DNA of 64,000 bases. It comes from Herbaspirillum sp. (lineage in GTDB: Bacteria > Pseudomonadota > Gammaproteobacteria > Burkholderiales > Burkholderiaceae_D). The stretch lies in NCBI RefSeq assembly GCF_017744395.1, contig NZ_JAGIBI010000003.1, forward strand, positions 248,001 through 312,000. Reading direction: 5' to 3'. The position numbers and the translations under genes are program-made. The notes under the pieces are model-generated. The model had not been told where the DNA came from. It searched no databases and saw nothing but the letters and a program-made list of their open reading frames with translations. This document shows, piece by piece, positions 8,688 to 15,969 of this stretch (position 1 is its first letter; every line of letters starts with the position of its first letter).

Positions 8688-9976
8688 CAGTCGACAATCT
8701 TGTTGTTCAGCAGCGGCGAAACGATCTTGGCGCTGCGATTTGGGTATTCGCCGAGGATCGGATGATAGAGGTTTATCAGCGATTCCCGGCGCTTGTGCAC
8801 GTAGTCGACCACTGCTTCAAAGAGATAGGCCGCTGAATCGAGGTCATGATATTTTTCTACATAAGCTCTGCTGGAACGGCCAATATCGTGCCGCAATTGC
8901 GGTCGTGTGATGAGCTTTCGAAGGACATCGACAAGAGTTTCCGGGCTGGCTGAAACAAGTGGGCATTCGGAAAAAAAGGACCAGCGCCTGATCGGAGTGA
9001 TATACGCCTCATCCTCAAGATTGGAGATGACCGGGATGCCGCTGGCCATGCCTTCCAGACCATTCAAGCCATGACCGGTGAAAATGAGCTGCTCAATTAG
9101 AATATCCGCGTCGTTTTGCAGAATTTGGCGAACCTTGTCATTCTGGATTTTTTCCAGAAGAACCAGTTCTACTTTCAATCCTTCCTGTTTGAGTTGGTTA
9201 ACCGCATCGATGACGAACTCGGTTCCTTTGAATCCGCGATGATTGGGGGCGTGACAGATCACTACCGGAGCAGTGCTGCCATCGGCGGGAGAGCGTCGTG
9301 AGGAGGCAGGCCATTCGTTCAAGTCGAGGCATAGTGGTGATGTTGTCAGCACATCCCATCGGCCAAATCCGTCTATGCCCATGACCGCAGGTACACATGC
9401 ATCGGCATGACGGCACCAGTAGTCTAGTCTTGCCGCAACTTGTGCTTGTCTTTTTGCAGCCTCAGGATAGGAGGCTAACAAGCCGTGCAGTAGGGCTGTC
9501 GAACGGACACGCCGATAGACATAAGTATCGCTGCCGTAGGGGATAAAGACGGTCTTTTTACCGCAAAAGCGCAGAAGCGGTGCTTGAAGGCGCCACAATC
9601 CGATGGTGTGCCCGATGAAATAGCCATCCGCCGAGATAAAGAAGACGTCGTATCGCAACAGTGAATCCAAGAATGCCAGCAATGGTTTGAGTGTGGCAGG
9701 GCAGCCCGTCCATTCCTCATCCAGTATCCGGTCCCAATCGCTCCGTTTGTTGATCGTTCCATAATACATGGTAGTAAATGTCTCGGACCGATAACCCGCT
9801 GCGCGCATAGCGTGCGACCAATGCCGGTTATTGAGCAGAGGAGTGCTTCCCCATACCAGGCTTGAACGCTGCGTATTGCGCGAACCGAGGCGGAGATAAA
9901 GACCAATGAAGAGGGCAGCCAGCACGAATACCGGCACCGTCATCCAAAAGACCGTACTTCTCAACCAGGCTTTCAT
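8687..9976 (-). CDS. GT-B glycosyltransferase-like protein with N-terminal membrane segment (module 2)
   Basis: The 429-residue product starts MKAWLRSTVFWMTVPVFVLA, a single hydrophobic segment (about residues 9–28) that may anchor it in the inner membrane. The C-terminal half carries the same ordered motifs as the product of 3580–4737: HAPNHRGFKGTE, ELVLLE, DILIEQL, GLEGMASGIPV and SSRAYVEKYHD. I chose ATG 9976 because it follows the upstream formyltransferase stop by 10 nt; the longer frame to 10048 would overlap that gene. It is the third gene of the second deacetylase–formyltransferase–glycosyltransferase set. The donor sugar is unknown. Confidence 0.82.
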   Translation of the reverse strand: MKAWLRSTVFWMTVPVFVLAALFIGLYLRLGSRNTQRSSLVWGSTPLLNNRHWSHAMRAAGYRSETFTTMYYGTINKRSDWDRILDEEWTGCPATLKPLLAFLDSLLRYDVFFISADGYFIGHTIGLWRLQAPLLRFCGKKTVFIPYGSDTYVYRRVRSTALLHGLLASYPEAAKRQAQVAARLDYWCRHADACVPAVMGIDGFGRWDVLTTSPLCLDLNEWPASSRRSPADGSTAPVVICHAPNHRGFKGTEFVIDAVNQLKQEGLKVELVLLEKIQNDKVRQILQNDADILIEQLIFTGHGLNGLEGMASGIPVISNLEDEAYITPIRRWSFFSECPLVSASPETLVDVLRKLITRPQLRHDIGRSSRAYVEKYHDLDSAAYLFEAVVDYVHKRRESLINLYHPILGEYPNRSAKIVSPLLNNKIVD

Positions 9977-9986
9977 CAAGTTCTTT

Positions 9987-10904
9987 CTATTTGAGCCGGG
10001 TACGAATGGACTTGCATACGGCCGGTGCCGCAGCAGGGGTGTTGTCAAGATCCATTTCCGTCAGGCGGACCTTACCATCGCCGGTCGCTATTTCCAGATA
10101 TTCAGGAGTGATAGCTGTTACTTGGCCGGGAACTGCCAGAAAGCGCTCATCGTCGCCGAGCCGGGCCTGCCAGACGGTGATGCGCTTGTCTTCCAGAAAA
10201 CAGAAAGCGCCGGGGTACGGGCGACCGGATGCATTGATAAGCCGCAATATTTTGACGGCCGAATTGGACCAATCGATACGTCCATCTTCGGGGCGGCGCG
10301 GATAACAGCGAAGCGCAAGAGAGGGGTCTTTCGACTGACGCTCAAGGACGAATTCCGGATCGTGCTGCAACTGCTTTAGCGCATCGTTAAAAAGGCCTGG
10401 AGTCGTGCTGCTGATCCAATCCATTGCCTGCTCGATAGTGCTGTTGATATCGATTGGCAAATAAGCGCGGGCAATGATGTCTCCAGAGTCGAGTTCACCC
10501 CCGATCATTCGATGGATGCAAAGGCCTATCTTTTCTTCGCCATTGAGAATGGCCCAGGCTTGACAGGCGTTGCCGCGATAGCGCGGCAAATCGCCTCCAT
10601 GGGCATTCAGGATGCCCAAACCGAACAAATTCGTGATTGTGTCGGGAATGACTCCGGAATAGTTGATGCTGACGCCAATGTCCGCCTTGGATGCAGCCAA
10701 GAAATCTTGATGCTCGGAGATCTTCGCGGAGCATGCGTAAGGAATATTCCATTGTTCTGCCAGGTGTCGAAAGTCTTCGGCATTACGCGTATATTCCGGC
10801 GCTTCCTTAGCGGTCAGGATGCAGACGATTTCGTGCCCGGCTTCGTGCAATTGGCGGGCCGTCTCATAGAGGATTTCTGTTCGGCCGATGATGGCTATTT
10901 TCAT
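9987..10904 (-). CDS. Formyltransferase family protein (module 2)
   Basis: The 305-residue protein is a 10-formyltetrahydrofolate-dependent formyltransferase of the Fmt/ArnA type. It starts MKIAIIGRTEILYETARQLH, has the active-site loop LNAHGGDLPRYRGN with both the catalytic Asn and His in place, and the catalytic Asp in ELDSGDI. A C-terminal domain follows with DGRIDWSN and ASGRPYPGAF. Among the two copies in the cluster this one has the complete triad. It most likely N-formylates an amino sugar rather than Met-tRNA, given its neighbours. It is 72 nt downstream of the NodB-like gene, the largest gap inside the downstream half of the cluster. Confidence 0.88.
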   Translation of the reverse strand: MKIAIIGRTEILYETARQLHEAGHEIVCILTAKEAPEYTRNAEDFRHLAEQWNIPYACSAKISEHQDFLAASKADIGVSINYSGVIPDTITNLFGLGILNAHGGDLPRYRGNACQAWAILNGEEKIGLCIHRMIGGELDSGDIIARAYLPIDINSTIEQAMDWISSTTPGLFNDALKQLQHDPEFVLERQSKDPSLALRCYPRRPEDGRIDWSNSAVKILRLINASGRPYPGAFCFLEDKRITVWQARLGDDERFLAVPGQVTAITPEYLEIATGDGKVRLTEMDLDNTPAAAPAVCKSIRTRLK

Positions 10905-10976
10905 TCCAGGCTCACAATGCTTTTCTATTCATGACTGCCGGCGGTGGGCTGTCCGGCGTAGCGGCAGGTTTGAGGA

Positions 10977-11708
10977 TCAGGCGATTGCGCCTGAAAAGCT
11001 TTGCAGAAAAATTGTTTCGCTGCGTTGCATGCGCTCGATAGCGGAACGGAAGGCATATCCGGCTCCGCGTCCTTCGTCGATATGGCCACGGACAACTTCT
11101 TCCGACAGGTCGACCAAGCGACCCAGCGCGCGCACTGAACGGTAGGTGTCTAGTGTTACTGAATTGAGAAAAATGTGTATCGGATGGAAGTCCATGATCA
11201 TCAACCCGGTGCCACGGTCGATCAGCGACCCAAGATCCCAGACGCCATCAGGACGGACCATCTCGAAATCATCCTCCCACATGTATGGCAAGCGAACCAG
11301 ACGCTTCTGGTTTTCCCAGTAATAGACGACTGGTTCAAGTGCTGCAGCATGCGGCAGGAATAACGAAACATCCACCTGGACCGGTGTTTCGTCGATGATT
11401 TTTTCCAGCAGGTTGGACGTCTGAACAAGTCCATGCGTTCGTACGACACGTGCATGGGGTACGATATCCATGCAGTGCTGCAGGATGTCCGATTCGGTTT
11501 TTCCGTGGGTCGTCCCTGGTAGGAAATTGGGATGGATGCCCAGTTCAAAAAGAGATGGGTACTGACGCAGGCGCCTGACAGCTGGCGAATCGTGCGTGAC
11601 AAACCATGTGGCCCGCACCTGAGCCTCGATCAACAGGTTGGCGGCAAAATCTATCGCGTAGTCCGGGGCCCAGTCGATATCGAGCGTGATGACAGCTTGA
11701 GCACTCAC
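10977..11708 (-). CDS. NodB-like polysaccharide deacetylase family protein (module 2)
   Basis: The 243-residue product has features of carbohydrate esterase 4 enzymes: an N-terminal VITLDIDWAPD in the place of the metal-binding TFDD motif, VRATWFVTHDS as the second strand, ELGIHPNF with a His for the metal site, and VVRTHGL. It is shorter than secreted NodB-like enzymes and lacks a signal peptide, so it would work in the cytoplasm. It shares the fold but little close sequence with the product of 5619–6395. Its ATG overlaps the stop of the methyltransferase gene upstream as ATGA. Together with the next two genes it forms the second copy of the deacetylase–formyltransferase–glycosyltransferase module. 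Confidence 0.72.
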   Translation of the reverse strand: MSAQAVITLDIDWAPDYAIDFAANLLIEAQVRATWFVTHDSPAVRRLRQYPSLFELGIHPNFLPGTTHGKTESDILQHCMDIVPHARVVRTHGLVQTSNLLEKIIDETPVQVDVSLFLPHAAALEPVVYYWENQKRLVRLPYMWEDDFEMVRPDGVWDLGSLIDRGTGLMIMDFHPIHIFLNSVTLDTYRSVRALGRLVDLSEEVVRGHIDEGRGAGYAFRSAIERMQRSETIFLQSFSGAIA

Positions 11709-12862
11709 CCCGCTACCCCATCAAACAAATCGGACCACAGAACAATACGAAGATTGTTGATCTTTTTTTCGCGCAGCCGTGCGGCGATCTTGTCGCCAAA
11801 GGCAAGGGAGCAAACCATTACTCGTTCCGGCGGGCGTGCAGCCAGTTCATCTCTGTTTTCGATGGCGACATCAAAACCATCATAATAGCGGCCACGCAAC
11901 CCAGGATCATCGTCGAAGAAGCGCAGCTTGGTTTCGGGAGAGAGCTGGCCAAGATAGGGGAAGGCTCGCAATGGCACATACAGGCCTAGCTCATCGTTCA
12001 TTGATTGGCGTGCCAATGCCGAGAATCGATGCAGCGCAGCTTGTGCCTTTTGGCGGAATTCCAGGAATTTAGAGTCGTCTTTCGCCGGCTCGATTGGCGA
12101 AGCATGCGAGGCAGCAGGAACTGCGCAGCACAACAATACGCCACCGTGGCGTGCGGGCTCGAGCCGCAGCGGTTCGAAGCCTGCCGCCCGTACAACTCGG
12201 GCCAGTGAATCCTCATCAAAATAATTGAGATGCTCATGCAAAAGCATGGACACGTCACCCAGTGCAATATGGTGTGAACAGTCAGGGACGGCGAAAATGA
12301 GGGCGCCATCCGATGACAGATTCCCATGGTGGGCGCGGAGGAATGCGACCGGATCTTCGACATGTTCCAGCACGTCATAGTGGAACAGCACATCAAAGCG
12401 TTCCGTAAGAGATGGCGAAGGATAGAAATCCGGGACGATCTCGATGCCGACCTTTTTTCCGGCGGCTGAAGTTACCGGGCTGGGATCGATGCCTTTGACA
12501 GCCAGTCCTTGTTCGCGCACCTTTTGCAACAGGTAGACGCCACCACATCCGATATCAGCCGCGCTCGCAGGTTTTTTGCGAAGCAATGCGCTCGCGCGCT
12601 GAAAGAAATCAATGAATTCCCCTCCATACGATTCCGCCAAGGCATGCCCATCCTGCAAATAGCCGACATTGGCATCTTCGGTGTATACACGCTCGAGCCA
12701 CTGGAGTACTGAGGGGTTCCGTTGTTGGATCACCAGTTGCAGTTCGCTTAAAAATGTGAAGGAAAACGGCAGGCGCGCCGGGATGTCATGCGGCGGTTGC
12801 GTTGGCGTTTTCTTGACGCGCCAATAGAAAGGGACTTCGCCTAATTCAAGAGGCTCAACCAT
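11705..12862 (-). CDS. SAM-dependent methyltransferase, C-methyltransferase-like two-domain form
   Basis: The 385-residue protein has a class I methyltransferase core: AADIGCGGVYLLQKV is the SAM-binding glycine motif near residue 100, FHYDVLEHVEDP follows, and LLHEHLNYFDEDSLARVV is typical of the Methyltransf_23/C-methyltransferase group. An extra C-terminal domain (about residues 270–385) contains RVMVCSLAFGDKIAARLR, similar in layout to the Methyltransf_14 domain of sugar C-methyltransferases. It may add a methyl group to a sugar or its substituent. It overlaps the FAD-protein gene by 8 nt and the deacetylase gene by 4 nt. The substrate is unknown. Confidence 0.82.
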   Translation of the reverse strand: MVEPLELGEVPFYWRVKKTPTQPPHDIPARLPFSFTFLSELQLVIQQRNPSVLQWLERVYTEDANVGYLQDGHALAESYGGEFIDFFQRASALLRKKPASAADIGCGGVYLLQKVREQGLAVKGIDPSPVTSAAGKKVGIEIVPDFYPSPSLTERFDVLFHYDVLEHVEDPVAFLRAHHGNLSSDGALIFAVPDCSHHIALGDVSMLLHEHLNYFDEDSLARVVRAAGFEPLRLEPARHGGVLLCCAVPAASHASPIEPAKDDSKFLEFRQKAQAALHRFSALARQSMNDELGLYVPLRAFPYLGQLSPETKLRFFDDDPGLRGRYYDGFDVAIENRDELAARPPERVMVCSLAFGDKIAARLREKKINNLRIVLWSDLFDGVAG

Positions 12863-14270
12863 TGATTTTTTCCTTCTTTGTTAGCTTAATCCAAGTTTGG
12901 GCCAGCACGTCGCGCTGGAAAAATACATTCTCTTCAGACAGGATGCCCAGCAGCGTCAGATTGGTAACCTTGGATGCCGTAATCTTTGCCCTCATGTCGG
13001 ACAAAGCACTGAAGTTGTTGGTCGAAGGCATGGGAAATCCTGTGGACAGCGGCTCAACCTTGGCAAAATTCACATCCTCGTCGCCAGTGATGATCTTGAA
13101 TCGCTTGAGCTCGTCCAGTGCCAAGCGCTTCATATCGTCGGCATCAGGTAGCGGCGCGTCTAGCAACAATTCCACAGCCACGGGCCATCCGCCAGAGCGA
13201 GGCGCTCCTTCGCAATATCCTGCAAAATTGGTGATCCGGAAAGTATGGCAGCCGGGTTCGTAGCAGTAGAGGTAATAGAGATCCCCCATATTCGGCGGCT
13301 GGCGCAATAGCAGATTGACTACAACCGTCTTGCGAGGAGGATCGAAGCGATAGCAGGACATGTCCAGACCGAACAATTGCATTATCGCTGGCAAGCCGGA
13401 AGTCCAAATCATTTGCCTGAGGGACCCAATCGTCTTCCGGCTACCGCCATGTTCGACAATCAGGCTTTTTACCTGGCCATCCTCAATTTCAAGTGACTGT
13501 ACCTGCGCGCTCGTTAGCACTTCTACGCCGGCGGCCTCGAGCCTCGCAAGCAAGGCGTCGATCACACGGTACATACCGTATTTCCTAGGGTAATAGGCTT
13601 TCCGGCCGGATTCCCATTGCACAGGCAGGGTGCGCTGTTCCGGCCAGGCCAGGCGTTCACGCAGCGTCGAGGACTCCATTAGGTTGGCAAAGAGATCTTC
13701 GCTGAACATTACCACCCTGGACAAGGTGGTCAGGCTGGTGGCAAAAGGCGCCAGTTCCTGAGCGCACTTGCCGAATTGCTTGCGCAAGGCGGTATCGATG
13801 ACTGCGGCAACTTCCGTGCCAAAGCGGGTGCGGATATCGTCCCAGGCGTTGTCATGCCCATCGAACTCTTGGCTTTCCAATTGTCGGAAAAATCCCAGAA
13901 CGCAGGCTTCCCATTGTTTGCGTGGCAAGGAGCGCAGATCGGGGAATGGAGAGTTGTGCTGGACGATGCCATTGAAAACGACACCTGCCAAATCACGGCC
14001 TCCCCGCTCCAGAAGTTGCCAGTCTTCTTGGGGGAGTAAACCAAACAGCAGTTCATCAAGCGGAGCGATTCCCGTCTCGTACATGTTATGCATGCCATAG
14101 TCGAAGACGCCATATTCGCCATAATCGAAACAGCGCAGCAGGCCCCCCACCCGATTCTCGCGTTCGATCACGACGACTTTGCGCTTGTCTCGTTCCGCCA
14201 GCAGCAGCGCGGCGAGCAGCCCGGCAATGCCACCACCGACAACAACATCCATTTCTTGCATCGCAGCCAT
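12855..14270 (-). CDS. FAD-dependent oxidoreductase (protoporphyrinogen oxidase/UDP-galactopyranose mutase-like fold)
   Basis: The 471-residue product starts with a dinucleotide-binding motif, DVVVGGGIAGLLAALLLAER, followed by VVVIERENRVGGLLR, the FAD-binding signature of the amine oxidase/protoporphyrinogen oxidase superfamily. Similar proteins in polysaccharide clusters are annotated as NAD(P)-binding or UDP-galactopyranose mutase-like, but none of the specific UGM substrate residues can be confirmed here. It lies between a C-methyltransferase-like gene and a FemAB-like acyltransferase gene, with an 8-nt overlap on one side and a 4-nt gap on the other, so it acts in the same pathway. The reaction is unknown; oxidation of a sugar or lipid-linked intermediate is possible. 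Confidence 0.8.
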   Translation of the reverse strand: MAAMQEMDVVVGGGIAGLLAALLLAERDKRKVVVIERENRVGGLLRCFDYGEYGVFDYGMHNMYETGIAPLDELLFGLLPQEDWQLLERGGRDLAGVVFNGIVQHNSPFPDLRSLPRKQWEACVLGFFRQLESQEFDGHDNAWDDIRTRFGTEVAAVIDTALRKQFGKCAQELAPFATSLTTLSRVVMFSEDLFANLMESSTLRERLAWPEQRTLPVQWESGRKAYYPRKYGMYRVIDALLARLEAAGVEVLTSAQVQSLEIEDGQVKSLIVEHGGSRKTIGSLRQMIWTSGLPAIMQLFGLDMSCYRFDPPRKTVVVNLLLRQPPNMGDLYYLYCYEPGCHTFRITNFAGYCEGAPRSGGWPVAVELLLDAPLPDADDMKRLALDELKRFKIITGDEDVNFAKVEPLSTGFPMPSTNNFSALSDMRAKITASKVTNLTLLGILSEENVFFQRDVLAQTWIKLTKKEKING

Positions 14271-14274
14271 CCTT

Positions 14275-15300
14275 TTAGGCAGATAGCGCCGAGAACGGCA
14301 CCGTAAAGAAAGAGGGGTAGGCTGCGAGCAACTCTGCTCGGCTTGCCTTCAGGATCTCGGGATTGTGTACGCTGGTAAAGTACCGGTAGCGGCGATCCTG
14401 TGTCCCCCAACGGCTCTTGAAACGGTATACGCCATCCTGCGACAGCCAGGTTCCACCCCAATTCCACCATGCGAATCCCTGAGCAGCGGCATCACTCATT
14501 GCGCGGAAAATTGCGGCGCTGAGGGCTTGGGACTCCCGATATTCCTTGCGGACCACGGGGGTGTAGTACTCGGCTGTGCGGTTATAAAAGAACACCAACA
14601 TCGCAGCGACCAACTCCTGCCCCAGGCGGGCGACATAAATCCGGTAGTCTTCTCCTGGACGGAAATGTCTCGGTAAAGCATCAAAGAAACGACGCGATTT
14701 TGCCAAGCCGCCTATCTCACGCATGTTTTCCTCGTGAACGCCGACCAGGAAAGGCATGGCGTCGTTATCGACGGTAACCTCGACGCCAAGTTTCTCGGCC
14801 TTGCGAATCATGTTGCGCGTTTTGTAGTGGAAAGACTGCATCAAGGTTTCCTCTACATTGTCCGTATGGGGCAACGGTGTCAGTTGGCCTATTCGCTCAT
14901 CCGTTATGTTGTAGCTTGCCCCGTCGGCGCCATCAGGCGCCAGGGGATTCTCGATGATGGTGGCTGCCGCTATACCCGATGCTTGAGCCATCTGCGTGTA
15001 GGCATCAATGAGTCCGGCTCGTGCATTTGGGTCTTTTCCCACCAGGCCACCATTGCTGCCATAGAAAGGCAGGGAGTTCAGGACAGTGCCAAACGGGCCG
15101 TCCATGGACATTAGCGGCAGAACCGCCAGGAGCTGGTCATTGTCATCCAGGGCCAGAAGGCTCTGCTGGCGGCATCCCAGCAAGTCGATCAGCAGGTTCT
15201 GATAGCGCCAGGACTGGTATAGCAATGTCTCGGGCCGTGCCAGAAGAAATGCCTCATAGCGCTCCGCGAAGTCGGGGGTCAGGGCCTCGATGCGCATCAC
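14275..15300 (-). CDS. FemAB/GNAT-like acyltransferase
   Basis: The 341-residue protein fits the GNAT-fold acyltransferase group related to FemAB (PF13480 type). Typical segments are YQSWRYQNLLIDLLGC near the start, SFHYKTRNMIRKAEKLGVEV in the middle, LVAAMLVFFYNRTAEYYTPV, and GFAWWNWGGTWLSQDGVYRF followed by KSRWG near the end. Such proteins transfer acyl or aminoacyl groups; in polysaccharide clusters they may attach an amino acid or acyl group to an amino sugar. Its start overlaps nothing upstream but its gene is joined by ATGA to the methyltransferase gene at 15297. Family call good, donor and acceptor unknown. Confidence 0.8.
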   Translation of the reverse strand: MMRIEALTPDFAERYEAFLLARPETLLYQSWRYQNLLIDLLGCRQQSLLALDDNDQLLAVLPLMSMDGPFGTVLNSLPFYGSNGGLVGKDPNARAGLIDAYTQMAQASGIAAATIIENPLAPDGADGASYNITDERIGQLTPLPHTDNVEETLMQSFHYKTRNMIRKAEKLGVEVTVDNDAMPFLVGVHEENMREIGGLAKSRRFFDALPRHFRPGEDYRIYVARLGQELVAAMLVFFYNRTAEYYTPVVRKEYRESQALSAAIFRAMSDAAAQGFAWWNWGGTWLSQDGVYRFKSRWGTQDRRYRYFTSVHNPEILKASRAELLAAYPSFFTVPFSALSA

Positions 15301-15959
15301 AGGGGCTGGTATATGTTGTCTGGTCGGATAATCTCGCTGTTTTTCAGCGCCACCAGAGTGAATTCATAGGGCATATAGGATTCGTCGAGTCTCAGGCGGG
15401 GCGACAAAGACCGGCGCATGAAAGCTATCATCTCCTCTACATTCATGTGGAGCGCCTGCGGCTGCATGAAGTCGACGCGGTCTGTCATGAAGTTGACCGC
15501 CAACGATTTACGGGCGAGACCGAACAAGTGCATCAAGGCAGCCTGTACACGCTTTATATACGCTTCCCGATCATCTCCTTCGATGATGTTGAAGGTGCCA
15601 GAGATGACGATATGGTCGACAGGCGTCGATACGTCCATGTATGACTGAACCAATTGAACACGGGCTTCAGGATATTTGGCGGTCGCCGCGCTCACGAATT
15701 CAGGCACAAGGTCGGCGCCGAGATATTCATACTGGCTGCAGCGTTGGTCCAGGTATGCTTTCAGGTGAGCCAGACCGCAGCCATAATCCAGGACGGAAAA
15801 ATCCTTGTCCGGAAAGTGTCTGGTCAGCGCATCAAACCGCAGCGCTTGGCGGCCTCTGGGCCACATTACGCCCGCCGGCGTATCGCCATGTTCAGCGAAG
15901 GCGCGCTGGTACTGTTCGACCAAGGTCGGTTGCACTCCTGCGTTGGTGTCGTGTGTCAT
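15297..15959 (-). CDS. Class I SAM-dependent methyltransferase
   Basis: The 220-residue product has a SAM-binding motif SVLDYGCGLAHLKAYL near residue 60, then YEYLGADLVPEFV as the acidic second-strand motif and VDHIVISGTFNIIEGDD as the post-motif. I chose ATG 15959 (MTHDTNAGVQ), 10 nt beyond the stop of the asparagine synthetase-like gene; the TTG at 15989 is a weaker choice. The last bases overlap the acyltransferase gene as ATGA. It probably methylates a sugar or sugar substituent of the repeat unit, but its substrate cannot be predicted. Confidence 0.82.
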   Translation of the reverse strand: MTHDTNAGVQPTLVEQYQRAFAEHGDTPAGVMWPRGRQALRFDALTRHFPDKDFSVLDYGCGLAHLKAYLDQRCSQYEYLGADLVPEFVSAATAKYPEARVQLVQSYMDVSTPVDHIVISGTFNIIEGDDREAYIKRVQAALMHLFGLARKSLAVNFMTDRVDFMQPQALHMNVEEMIAFMRRSLSPRLRLDESYMPYEFTLVALKNSEIIRPDNIYQPL

Positions 15960-15969
15960 TGGTTTTACT

